From GCA-2794515 sp033763335 (GTDB lineage Bacteria > Chloroflexota > Anaerolineae > Aggregatilineales > Phototrophicaceae), in contig JANRKU010000079.1 of assembly GCA_033763335.1 (NCBI GenBank), forward strand, positions 1-16,903: a DNA stretch of 16,903 nucleotides, read 5' to 3'. The notes below the pieces were generated by a model, which was given only the letters and a program-made list of their open reading frames with translations, did no database searches and had not been told where the DNA came from. Positions 6,875-14,735 of this stretch are shown here, one piece after another. The first letter of the stretch is position 1; every line of letters starts with the position of its first letter. The position numbers and the translations under genes were made by a program.

Positions 6875-7387
6875 ATGACTCATCCTTTGATTCCGCAGTT
6901 GCGCTTTGCTCGCAGCGAATTTCAGCGTGCTTTAGATGGTATCACAGCCGAAGAAGCCGTCAAACGCCTGATGCCGATGAATTGTATGAGTTGGATGATC
7001 GCACATCTTGGGCGTCAGGAACAGGATTATTGGCTAATAAAGGCTCAAGGAAAAATCCTTGTACCCGAAGTCAGAGAATGGGCGGCTTCTGGTGGTCCCG
7101 CGACCACGCCACCATTGGCTGAAGCATGGCAAGCGTGGCACACGATTATCGCTGCTGTTGATCCGTATCTCGATACGCTGACCACCGATGTGCTGTTGAC
7201 ACATTACGTCACGGATGGTCAGCGCCATTGGGAGAGTATAGGTACGCAGATTCGCCGCACGACCTATCATTATTTTTATCACATTGGTGAATCGCAAGCC
7301 ATCCGCCAATTGATGGGACATCAAAATGTTGGCGATTTTGTGGGTCATATCGGCGACGAAGCACCCTACATTCCAGAAACGCGCTGA
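6875..7387 (+). CDS. DinB-family (four-helix, putative metal-dependent) protein
   Basis: A 170-residue protein. The ATG at 6875 is chosen because of AAGGA 8 bases before it and the predicted promoter upstream; the frame is open back to 6791. It shows the DinB-superfamily pattern of three histidines that bind a divalent metal: His44 in WMIAHLGRQE, and His132 and His136 in YHYFYHIGESQA. The motif SWMIAHLGRQEQDYW is typical of DinB_2-like members. Known members are DNA-damage-induced proteins of unclear role and thiol-dependent transferases or isomerases using mycothiol or bacillithiol; which applies here cannot be said. The gene is alone on its strand between mfd and a duplicated mfd tail, so it appears to be an inserted gene carrying its own promoter. 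A short hairpin follows the stop. Confidence 0.85.
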   Translation: MTHPLIPQLRFARSEFQRALDGITAEEAVKRLMPMNCMSWMIAHLGRQEQDYWLIKAQGKILVPEVREWAASGGPATTPPLAEAWQAWHTIIAAVDPYLDTLTTDVLLTHYVTDGQRHWESIGTQIRRTTYHYFYHIGESQAIRQLMGHQNVGDFVGHIGDEAPYIPETR

Positions 7388-7409
7388 GTTCTAATCCTCG
7401 CGAAACAGA

Positions 7410-7425
7410 TTGTTGCTACAATCGT
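7410..7425 (+). terminator. Weak hairpin after the DinB-like gene
   Basis: GATTGT-TGCT-ACAATC forms a 6-bp stem with a 4-base loop shortly after the stop. There is no following T-run, so termination is uncertain. It lies between two convergent genes and could serve either strand. Confidence 0.3.
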
Positions 7426-7456
7426 ACTATAGCAATTGATGCTGGCATATTTATCC

Positions 7457-10400
7457 CTAAATCCCAGTCCCGCGCCCACTATCGGCAAGGCGGGTCAATA
7501 AATCGCGCAATTCATCGCGCCATATCTCCTGATTATCACGCAAAGGCATCATGACCGCCACCCGCGAAACCGTGATACCACCGCCCAATCGTTGTGCCAT
7601 CCGTTCCCGATTAATTTCGCCCAAATAGGGCAATTTGATGTGTATGGCATCTTCCCGCGCCAAAATCGCCGTAGCGCCTGCCGTCTGTGCCATAATTTTG
7701 ATTTCGATTTGGAACAATAACCCCTCTACCGCATGAGGCAATGCCCCAAAACGGTCTCTTAGCTCTTCGAGCATGGCGAACACTTCTGATAGTTCACCCA
7801 ACGCCCCAATGCGCCGATAAATTTGCAGACGCAAGGCAATTTCTGGTATCCAATCGGCTGGCAGGTAGGCGGGGATTGGCAAATCCAAAATAATCCCCGC
7901 CGTGTTGATGGGCGCACGTTTTTCTTTTGGCAACCCCTTTAGGTCACGCACGGCTTGGTTGAGCAATTGCGTATACAGGTGCAAGCCGATGGCGCTCACA
8001 TGCCCTGTTTGCTTGGTAGATAAAATATCACCTGCACCGCGAATTTCGAGGTCGCGCATGGCGATTTGATACCCCGCGCCCAATTGCGTATTTTCTGCCA
8101 ATGTCCCCAATCGGGCGATAGCATCTTCTGTCATATTTTTGGGATGGAAAAAATAAGCATATCCCTGCTGTGCGCCCCGCCCCACCCGTCCGCGCAGTTG
8201 ATAGAGTTGCGCCAAGCCCAACCTATCGGCGCGGTCAACGATGAGCGTGTTGGCATTGGGCATATCAATCCCACTTTCGATGATGGTGGTGGCGATGAGG
8301 ATGTCATATTCATACCGAGAAAATGCCCCCATGACTTGTTCGAGTTGGCGTTCTGGCATTTGCCCATGCCCGATGATAATCCGCGCCTCTGGCACAATTT
8401 CGCTCAATTGGTCACGGAGCATGTCAATGCTATGCACGCGGTTATGCACCACAAACACCTGCCCACCGCGTTCTAATTCGCGCAGAATGGCTTGGCGCAC
8501 CATCTTGGTGTCGAATCTGCCCACATGGGTAATGATGGGCAAGCGTTCTTCTGGCGGGGTTTGAATCATGCTCATATCCCGTACCCCTGCGAGGCTCATA
8601 TAGAGTGTGCGCGGGATTGGTGTGGCGGTGAGCGTCAAGACATCCACTTGGGTGCGTAATTTTTTCAGATGTTCTTTGTGCTTCACCCCAAAGCGTTGTT
8701 CTTCATCAATAATCACCAGCCCCAACGACTTAAATGTCACATCCGCAGAAAGAAGCCGATGCGTCCCCACCACAATATCAATTTCACCCGATGCGATGAG
8801 GGGCAACATGCGATTTTCTTCTTGTTTGGTACGAAAGCGCGAGAGTGATTCGATTTTGACAGGAAATGCCGATAGTCGGCGCATGAAGGTGTCGCCATGT
8901 TGTTGTGCCAATACCGTTGTCGGAACGAGTACCGCCACTTGTTTGCCATCCATCACGGCTTTGAAGGCGGCACGAAGCGCCACCTCGGTTTTGCCATAAC
9001 CGACATCGCCACAAATGAGCCTATCCATTGGGCGTTGGGCTTCCATATCGGCTTTGACATCTTTTACAGCTTTAAGCTGGTCTTCTGTTTCGATAAATGG
9101 GAATGAGGCTTCCATTTCGGCTTGCCAATGGGTATCTGGGGCGAAGGCATGACCATCAGTGGCTTCACGGGTGGCATACAGCGATAAGAGTTCTTCTGCC
9201 TCCTCCAGCACAGATTTTTGCGCCTTGCTCATCGCCCGTTCCCATTCGGGCTTGCCCAATTTGTGCAATGCAGGCGGAATATCATCCGCGCCGATATAAC
9301 GGCTCAATCGGTCTGCCTGATGAATGGGGACATACAGCGTATCTGACCCGCCATACTGAATCATCAAATATTCGCGCTCAGTATTTTCGAGGGTGCGCCG
9401 TTTGAGTCCCAAAAAGCGCCCAACCCCATAATCCACATGCACCACATATTCGCCTTCGCGCCAATCGGCATAATCCGATTCTGGTGGACGCGATGTTTTT
9501 TCTGTTTTGCGCCGACGCGGTTCTGGGCGATGCCAGCCAAAAATTTCGCTGTCGGTGAGCAGGGTATAGGTGTGGTTGTGGGTTTTCATCACCCACCCCT
9601 CACTTAATTGATTTTCGATGAAGGTTATGCCTTCTGTGGGTGGGTTTATGAGGTCTTTCTCAAGCGGATTGGTCGCGCCAGAGGTCTGTTCTTGCCACAA
9701 TTGACGCAAACGACCCGCCTGTTCGGTGATGACCACCATGCTCTCGCCTTGCCCCGTCTTTTTGCGGAGCGCGGTCAACATGGGGCGCAATTGCCCCGCA
9801 TATAAATCGGACGGGGTGAACACATTGCTAAACGATTCCCCCGCTTGCCCCAACACCAACACCTTACGCCCATTGAGGGCTTGTGTGATGTCATCCCACG
9901 ACAAATAGGGGCGTGGATGGTCTGGCGACAATTGATAATTTTCGACACCCTCCAATTTGGCTTTTTCGGCGTGGGTGATGAGGTCATCTGCCATTGATTG
10001 AATATCGCCCATATCATCCACAATAATCAGGGCATCCAATGGGGCATAATCCAGCAACGATACAGGACTTTGGGTGATGAAGGGCAAATAATGTTCCAAA
10101 TATGCCGATGCACCGCCCCCCTCCAACACAGAAAAATCGGCGCTGGCGGTTGTCATATCTTCGGTGGCAGAGGGCAAGGTATTGAACCACTCGCGCAACC
10201 GATAGGCGATAGCAGGGGCATATTGGGGCATAGATTCACGCGCGGGTGGGATGAATAGTGATTCAATCGCCATATCTGACCGTTGCGTGGCGGGGTCAAA
10301 TTGGCGCATGGTATCTATTTCGTCATCAAAAAATTCAATCCGCACAGGCTTATCTGCGCCCACAGGGAAAATATCCACCACACCCCCGCGCCGTGAATAT

Positions 10401-10936
10401 GTCCCCATACCCAAGACCATCGGTGCATAGGAATAGCCCATATCCGTCCACAATTTGAGCAATTTATCCAGTGCATGGCGGTCACGCTTGCGGAGCGTGA
10501 GGCAATTTTGACGGAATTGGGTGGGGGCAATCGTCCGTTGCATAAATGCGCGTGCTGACGATACTACTACTGAGCGCGGTTGAGCATCATCCAGTAACAT
10601 CATCAATGTTTGGATACGGCTATGAATCACCGTCTCGCCCCATGCGATACGCTCATAGAATTGTGGAGTCGGCTCTGCAAAACGGGCAATCGGCAATTCA
10701 TCTTTAAGCCATACAGGGAGTTGTTCGGCAACCGTATGGGCATATTTTACCCGTCCTGTGATGAAGATGATGGGCGCACCCCAATCTTCTGCCAGCGCAC
10801 CCAAGAGCAACGGACGTGCCGCCCGAATTAGCCCTGCGCTGATGGGATTAGAGGATTGTTGACGTAACTGCGACAAGAGGGTGTGGTAAGCATCTGACCC
10901 TCGTAAGACATCGGTAAGACCTGTTAAACGCATCAT
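7457..10936 (-). CDS. mfd: Transcription-repair coupling factor Mfd
   Basis: A full-length 1159-residue Mfd. It uses ATP to push stalled RNA polymerase off the template strand and recruits UvrA for nucleotide excision repair. Visible domains in order: an N-terminal UvrB-like region (about residues 1-340) whose ATP site is degenerate (FITGRVKY in place of a P-loop); a CarD-like RNA polymerase-interacting domain from about residue 488 (DYADWREGEYVVHVDYGVGR); a RecG-like translocase with Walker A GDVGYGKT (643-650), the DEEQ box (744-747), TATPIPRTL and motif VI QLRGRVGR (913-920); and a C-terminal regulatory domain (about 1000-1120). The start MMRLTGL has a modest AGGT upstream. It ends in GTGI-TAG, whereas the detached tail copy at 6612-6728 ends in GVGI-TGA. 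All translocase motifs are intact. Confidence 0.98.
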   Translation of the reverse strand: MMRLTGLTDVLRGSDAYHTLLSQLRQQSSNPISAGLIRAARPLLLGALAEDWGAPIIFITGRVKYAHTVAEQLPVWLKDELPIARFAEPTPQFYERIAWGETVIHSRIQTLMMLLDDAQPRSVVVSSARAFMQRTIAPTQFRQNCLTLRKRDRHALDKLLKLWTDMGYSYAPMVLGMGTYSRRGGVVDIFPVGADKPVRIEFFDDEIDTMRQFDPATQRSDMAIESLFIPPARESMPQYAPAIAYRLREWFNTLPSATEDMTTASADFSVLEGGGASAYLEHYLPFITQSPVSLLDYAPLDALIIVDDMGDIQSMADDLITHAEKAKLEGVENYQLSPDHPRPYLSWDDITQALNGRKVLVLGQAGESFSNVFTPSDLYAGQLRPMLTALRKKTGQGESMVVITEQAGRLRQLWQEQTSGATNPLEKDLINPPTEGITFIENQLSEGWVMKTHNHTYTLLTDSEIFGWHRPEPRRRKTEKTSRPPESDYADWREGEYVVHVDYGVGRFLGLKRRTLENTEREYLMIQYGGSDTLYVPIHQADRLSRYIGADDIPPALHKLGKPEWERAMSKAQKSVLEEAEELLSLYATREATDGHAFAPDTHWQAEMEASFPFIETEDQLKAVKDVKADMEAQRPMDRLICGDVGYGKTEVALRAAFKAVMDGKQVAVLVPTTVLAQQHGDTFMRRLSAFPVKIESLSRFRTKQEENRMLPLIASGEIDIVVGTHRLLSADVTFKSLGLVIIDEEQRFGVKHKEHLKKLRTQVDVLTLTATPIPRTLYMSLAGVRDMSMIQTPPEERLPIITHVGRFDTKMVRQAILRELERGGQVFVVHNRVHSIDMLRDQLSEIVPEARIIIGHGQMPERQLEQVMGAFSRYEYDILIATTIIESGIDMPNANTLIVDRADRLGLAQLYQLRGRVGRGAQQGYAYFFHPKNMTEDAIARLGTLAENTQLGAGYQIAMRDLEIRGAGDILSTKQTGHVSAIGLHLYTQLLNQAVRDLKGLPKEKRAPINTAGIILDLPIPAYLPADWIPEIALRLQIYRRIGALGELSEVFAMLEELRDRFGALPHAVEGLLFQIEIKIMAQTAGATAILAREDAIHIKLPYLGEINRERMAQRLGGGITVSRVAVMMPLRDNQEIWRDELRDLLTRLADSGRGTGI

Positions 10937-11040
10937 TTTAATGACCTATTATTAAACCGAAAGAGGGTTACATGACCTGTTATGCCCCTAAGATACCCAT
11001 TTTACACCGTTTCTGACCAATTAGCAGAGGAACTCTGATA

Positions 11041-11067
11041 TTGTTTTAATAAAATTTGTGTTATAAT
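11041..11067 (+). promoter_or_regulatory. Predicted ssrA promoter
   Basis: A perfect TATAAT (11062-11067) lies 13 bases before the mature tmRNA 5' end. A weaker TTGTTT at 11041-11046 could serve as the -35 element, with a short 15-base spacer. Transcription would start about 6-7 bases before the mature end, leaving a short leader for RNase P to remove. Confidence 0.6.
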
Positions 11068-11080
11068 TGGTTTATCAGTC

Positions 11081-11468
11081 GGGAGTGACAAGGATTTGAC
11101 ACGGGAGGCTGATAACCGACGGCAAGCCGAAGCGCCCACCTTCGCAACATGGGCAAGCACATTAAGTGCCAATAACAATACCACAGCTTACGCATACGCC
11201 GCCTAGTCGGTAATGTATAAGTTGCTGACACTACGTGAGGTCAGCCGTCTGCCCCATTCGTCGCTATTCGGATGGCTCGGCAGGCGCAACTAAAAATAGC
11301 GTGCTTCCCTCTGCACGCCGATAACAGAGGGACTAAGACACATCGGCTAGGGGCGACCATACCGCGTTGGCTAGGGTTAGTCGCAACCAAAGCTCAATAG
11401 CACAACTACGCTTGTAGATGTTTGTTATCGAATCTCAGTGGACCCCAGTTCGAGTCTGGGCACTTCCA
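11081..11468 (+). ncRNA. ssrA: tmRNA (transfer-messenger RNA)
   Basis: tmRNA acts with SmpB to free ribosomes stalled on broken mRNA and tags the product for proteolysis. The 5' end GGGAGTG pairs with CACTTCC (11461-11467), with one G-U pair, to form the tRNA-like acceptor stem; base A11468 is the discriminator. The T-arm is CCCAG-TTCGAGT-CTGGG just before it. The 5' region ACAAGGATTTGACACGGG matches the conserved tmRNA D-arm region. The tag frame begins at about 11168 (GCC AAT AAC AAT ...) and runs to TAG at 11204-11206, giving ANNNTTAYAYAA. The CCA end is not encoded, since TCA follows the discriminator. The length of 388 bases is normal for a one-piece tmRNA. Pseudoknots were not folded here. 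Confidence 0.96.
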
Positions 11469-11482
11469 TCAGCAGTACAATC

Positions 11483-11513
11483 GGGGACACAATAACCGTT
11501 GTGTCCCCTTTTT
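11483..11513 (+). terminator. Intrinsic terminator of ssrA
   Basis: GGGGACACAA (11483-11492) pairs perfectly with TTGTGTCCCC (11499-11508) around a 6-base loop, followed by TTTTT (11509-11513). This is a textbook rho-independent terminator, 15 bases after the tmRNA 3' end. Confidence 0.93.
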
Positions 11514-11570
11514 CATGGGACTATGTGATTATGGTTATCATTTATCGTAAGAGCAAAAAAACAACCGAAT

Positions 11571-11687
11571 TATCCCCTATCCCCCCGCCCCCCTTATCCC
11601 CACAGAGTAGGGAAAGGGGGAGAAAACCAGTTTTAAGAACAGTTTTAGCCCCTCCCTATTCTATGGGGAGGGGTTGGGGTGGGGATA
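11571..11687. repeat. C-rich/G-rich REP-like inverted repeat with two hairpins
   Basis: Two GC-rich hairpins lie side by side. The first pairs CCCCCTTATCCC (11589-11600) with GGGAAAGGGGG (11610-11620), with one bulged base. The second pairs CCCCTCCC (11649-11656) with GGGAGGGG (11666-11673). The outer ends are themselves inverted (TATCCCC at 11571, GGGGATA at 11681), and CAGTTTTA occurs twice between the hairpins (11628 and 11640). The form resembles interspersed palindromic elements of Chloroflexota and cyanobacterial genomes, as far as I recall. It ends 15 bases before the lipoprotein start. Confidence 0.7.
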
Positions 11688-11701
11688 AACACCTTAATTT
11701 G

Positions 11702-12493
11702 ATGTGTACCCAAATACTCATTTTTTCGACCATCATCCTCATCTTGCTTTCTGCTTGTGGCGCGAGTAGCACAGACCAACAAACGATGGTTGCCTATAAT
11801 ACCGCCATCGCAACGCAACGCGCCGTGTTTTATCTCACCGCCACAGTAGATGCAGAACGGGGATTTGTAACACTCGATGCCATCCAAGACCGCATAGACC
11901 GCGCCATGGTTCAACGCCAATTTATGCTCTCTACCCTCGAAGCGCGGGGCGTGGATATTAGCCGATTGCCCCAACTGACCACACCAACCCCTGCCCCATT
12001 TTCGCCCACTCCCAGTGATTCATCCGCCATCACCGCCACCCCCATGATTGGCGATACCCCCTTACCGACTGCGGTGGTCGTCACCCTCATCGCCATCACA
12101 CCAACAGCCAATATCGCCCAACAATCACCCGCACAAAATACCGCCAATACCAATAGCCCCTTACGCGATGTGGTTATGGCACAAGGTGTTGGGGATGATG
12201 ATTGCGCGGTGGGTATTACCAACACCTTTTCGGTGAATACAGCAGAAATTTATGTCGTGGCGCGGGCAGTCGGAGTCCAAGCAGGGACAAATTTGGGTGC
12301 AAGCTGGGCAAAAGCCGATGGCACAGCATTGGTAAGGTTTGATTTCACCCCAGATTTTGATATTGAAGATGCGTGTATTTGGTTTTTTGCCGCCCCAGAA
12401 GATTTTCCGTTTGAGGCGGGGGGATATTCGGTGGTGTTGGATATCAATAATGTTCCCGTTGGCACACCTATCCCATTTATCATCGCCCCATAA
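11702..12493 (+). CDS. Lipoprotein with Pro/Thr-rich linker and unrecognised C-terminal domain
   Basis: A 263-residue protein. The frame is open back into the tmRNA gene, so the first sensible start is the ATG at 11702. From there a hydrophobic stretch leads to a lipobox LSAC with Cys19, predicting lipidation and an extracytoplasmic location. The start region has no lysine or arginine before the hydrophobic core, which is unusual for a signal peptide; a TTG at 11699 would not change that. Residues about 25-85 include a probably helical segment. A linker rich in Pro and Thr (TTPTPAPFSPTPSD onwards, about 92-140) follows, then a C-terminal domain of roughly 110 residues (from about DVVMAQGVGDDDC to the end) with a beta-rich look and two cysteines. 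I do not recognise that domain. No strong ribosome-binding site is visible. The neighbouring ABC exporter may or may not be related. Confidence 0.75.
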   Translation: MCTQILIFSTIILILLSACGASSTDQQTMVAYNTAIATQRAVFYLTATVDAERGFVTLDAIQDRIDRAMVQRQFMLSTLEARGVDISRLPQLTTPTPAPFSPTPSDSSAITATPMIGDTPLPTAVVVTLIAITPTANIAQQSPAQNTANTNSPLRDVVMAQGVGDDDCAVGITNTFSVNTAEIYVVARAVGVQAGTNLGASWAKADGTALVRFDFTPDFDIEDACIWFFAAPEDFPFEAGGYSVVLDINNVPVGTPIPFIIAP

Positions 12494-12507
12494 GCCCCTA
12501 CCCGATT

Positions 12508-12528
12508 GGATGGTGTGAGTGACCATCC
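12508..12528 (+). terminator. Hairpin after the lipoprotein gene
   Basis: GGATGGT (12508-12514) pairs with ACCATCC (12522-12528) around a 7-base loop, 14 bases after the lipoprotein stop. No T-run follows, so it may be a weak terminator or only an mRNA-stabilising hairpin. Confidence 0.4.
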
Positions 12529-12533
12529 ACATC

Positions 12534-12542
12534 TGCTATATT
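12534..12542 (+). promoter_or_regulatory. Possible extended -10 promoter of the ABC exporter gene
   Basis: TGC-TATATT fits an extended -10 element (TGnTATAAT with one change). No convincing -35 is seen at the right distance. It lies 45 bases before the ATG of the exporter gene, after the hairpin. Confidence 0.35.
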
Positions 12543-12587
12543 GATGGTAGACAGATTTCATCGCAATTTATCTGAGAGGACAACCTT

Positions 12588-14522
12588 ATGTTTCATGGTG
12601 GTGGATGGTGGCGGTATTTAGATGCCGAAACAGCCCGTCCAAAAGTGACACGTCGCCTTATCATGCGCGTTTTAGAATATGCGCGTCCCTATCGGTTACA
12701 CATCCTATGGTTATTGGGGACAATCCTCATCACCACTGTTTTGGGCTTGTTAACCCCCCTCATTTTCCGTGATTTAATAGATACCACCCTCCCCAACCAA
12801 GATGCGGGGCGCTTAAATTTGCTCGCCATTGCGCTGGTCGCCATCCCGGTATTTGTGGGGGGAATCCGTGTTGTGCAACGGCGCTTAAATAGCTGGATTG
12901 GCGAAGGGGTCATCTACGATTTGCGCGTGGCGCTATATGCCCACATGCAAAAAATGTCGTTGCGTTTTTTCACCAATACCAAAACAGGCGAATTAATGAG
13001 CCGACTCAATAACGATGTGGTAGATGCTCAACGTGCCATCAGCAACACCATCGTCGAAATTATCACCAACCTTATCACCGTTGTAGCGACGTTGGCGGTG
13101 TTGATTGCGATGGATTGGCGACTCACCATACTCGGTGTGTTGGTTTTACCCGTATTCATCTTACTCGCTCGGCGTGTGGGTGGTATTTTGCGAGAACTCT
13201 CGCGTGACCAAATGAAGCATAACGCCCAAATGAATGCCATGATGAACGAAACACTCAACATCAGTGGCGCGTTACTGGTCAAACTCTTTGGACGCAGACA
13301 AATGGAAGTGAATCGCTTCGATTCCCGCGCCAAGAGTGTGCGCGATATTGGCATCCAACGCGCGATTATCGGCACACAATTTTTTGTCCTCATCGGCTTG
13401 GTATCTGCTATGGGGACGGCATTGGTCTATTGGGTGGGGGGGCATTTATACCTCACCAACCCACAAACCTTCACCATCGGCACCATTGTCGCCTTTGGGA
13501 CATATCTCACCCAATTGTATGGTCCGTTGCAAGCACTCACCAATGCCCCTGTGGATTTTGCCACCTCAATGGTCAGTTTTGAGCGTGTTTTCGAGATTAT
13601 AGACATGCCTATCGAAATCACAGAAAAAGCCGATGCAGTCGCATTACCCGATGTGCGTGGCGATGTAACTTTTGAGGGTGTCACCTTTTATTATGATGCC
13701 AGAAATAACCCCATCCTCACTGATGTGAACCGTTATGATGAGGAGAGTGTTGGGGCGGTATTGAGTGGCGAAAATGGCACATCTACTCAAAATGGAAATG
13801 GGCATACACCAGAATCACAAGCGCGTGAAATCGCCCTACAAAATGTGTCGTTTACCATCGAAGCGGGGCAATTGGTGGCATTGGTTGGTCGCAGTGGCGC
13901 AGGAAAAACCACCATGACCTATCTCATCCCGCGCCTATATGACCCTAGCGAAGGGCGTATTTTGTTGGATGGTCACGATTTACGCGATGTCTCATTGGAA
14001 TCATTGGCATCACAAATTGGGATGGTCACACAAGAGACTTATTTGTTTCACGATACCATCCGCACCAATTTGCTCTATGCCAAATTGGATGCCACCCAAG
14101 CGGAACTCGAAGCCGCTTGTCGCGCCGCCAATATCCACGATTTCATCGCAGGATTGCCCAATGGGTATGATACATTGGTCGGGGAACGGGGCTATCGCTT
14201 GAGTGGTGGCGAAAAACAACGCCTCGCATTGGCGCGGGTCATCCTCAAAAATCCCCGTATTTTGGTCTTGGATGAAGCGACATCCAGCCTCGATAGCGAA
14301 TCGGAGGCGCTCATTCAAGATGCGCTCAAAACGGTCATGGCAGGGCGTACCAGCATTGTGATTGCCCATCGCCTCAGTACAATTTTAGCCGCCAACCTGA
14401 TTTTGGTGATGAATCGGGGCGAAATTGTTGAGCGTGGCACTCATGCCCAACTCTTGGCAGAGGGCGGGATTTATGCGACACTGTATGAAACACAATTTAG
14501 CCATCAACGGGAGTTGGTGTAA
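12588..14522 (+). CDS. ABC exporter, fused permease and ATPase (MsbA/MDR-like half-transporter)
   Basis: A 644-residue type IV ABC exporter that would work as a dimer in the cytoplasmic membrane, exporting a lipid, drug or peptide; the substrate cannot be read from sequence. The N-terminal about 340 residues hold six predicted membrane helices (first about 37-56). The nucleotide-binding domain has A-loop tyrosines (368-369), Walker A GRSGAGKTT (434-442), signature LSGGEKQ (538-544), Walker B LVLDE (Asp562, Glu563) and the H-loop His594. All catalytic residues are present. An extra segment of about 38 polar residues (roughly 377-415, rich in Asn, Gly, Ser, Glu) interrupts the domain between the A-loop strand and the strand preceding Walker A. 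The start is set by AGAGGA (12575-12580) 7 bases before the ATG. It is probably a single-gene transcript, as a palindromic repeat follows. Confidence 0.95.
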   Translation: MFHGGGWWRYLDAETARPKVTRRLIMRVLEYARPYRLHILWLLGTILITTVLGLLTPLIFRDLIDTTLPNQDAGRLNLLAIALVAIPVFVGGIRVVQRRLNSWIGEGVIYDLRVALYAHMQKMSLRFFTNTKTGELMSRLNNDVVDAQRAISNTIVEIITNLITVVATLAVLIAMDWRLTILGVLVLPVFILLARRVGGILRELSRDQMKHNAQMNAMMNETLNISGALLVKLFGRRQMEVNRFDSRAKSVRDIGIQRAIIGTQFFVLIGLVSAMGTALVYWVGGHLYLTNPQTFTIGTIVAFGTYLTQLYGPLQALTNAPVDFATSMVSFERVFEIIDMPIEITEKADAVALPDVRGDVTFEGVTFYYDARNNPILTDVNRYDEESVGAVLSGENGTSTQNGNGHTPESQAREIALQNVSFTIEAGQLVALVGRSGAGKTTMTYLIPRLYDPSEGRILLDGHDLRDVSLESLASQIGMVTQETYLFHDTIRTNLLYAKLDATQAELEAACRAANIHDFIAGLPNGYDTLVGERGYRLSGGEKQRLALARVILKNPRILVLDEATSSLDSESEALIQDALKTVMAGRTSIVIAHRLSTILAANLILVMNRGEIVERGTHAQLLAEGGIYATLYETQFSHQRELV

Positions 14523-14560
14523 TAGGTAAAATCATCCCCTATGGATGCGATTAGCACATT

Positions 14561-14630
14561 GTAGGGGCTTGCCATGGCAAGCCCTCCGTAACCAATGATA
14601 AAAATCGGGCATGATATATCATGCCCCTAC
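14561..14630. repeat. Composite palindromic repeat after the ABC exporter
   Basis: Two perfect 20-base palindromes, GGGCTTGCCATGGCAAGCCC (14565-14584) and GGGCATGATATATCATGCCC (14607-14626), lie inside an outer inverted repeat GTAGGGGC (14561-14568) / GCCCCTAC (14623-14630). This looks like a REP- or MITE-like intergenic element made of two hairpins back to back. It may also act as a transcript end for the exporter gene, although no T-run follows. Confidence 0.85.
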
Positions 14631-14722
14631 ATCACACCAATTTTTGTGATAAAAACAAGTAAAAGGCAAACCATTCTTGCCGTCCAATTTGGCGGATGCG
14701 ATGAATCGCGTCCTAACTACAC

Positions 14723-14727
14723 AAGGA
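14723..14727 (+). promoter_or_regulatory. Ribosome-binding site fixing the methyltransferase start
   Basis: AAGGA, 8 bases before the ATG at 14736. It rules against the longer in-frame start at 14595, which lies inside the palindromic repeat and would add residues unlike the family. Confidence 0.75.
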
Positions 14728-14735
14728 AAACCCTC

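Noticed and set aside
8066..9405. Several plus-strand open frames within mfd (8066-8476, 8241-8564, 8607-8999, 9097-9405)
   Set aside because: They lie antisense to well-conserved Mfd helicase motifs, have no family resemblance or ribosome-binding site, and are explained by the codon bias of mfd.
11438..11701. Upstream extension of the lipoprotein reading frame starting inside the tmRNA gene
   Set aside because: It would overlap the tRNA-like 3' end of ssrA, its terminator and the GC-rich repeat, and it would bury the lipoprotein signal peptide 88 residues into the protein.
13028..13393. Minus-strand open frame of 121 codons inside the ABC exporter gene
   Set aside because: It is antisense to the conserved transmembrane region and shows no recognisable domain or start signal.
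14595..14735. Longer start for the methyltransferase
   Set aside because: The extra 47 codons begin inside the palindromic repeat, do not resemble the family, and a good ribosome-binding site precedes the ATG at 14736.
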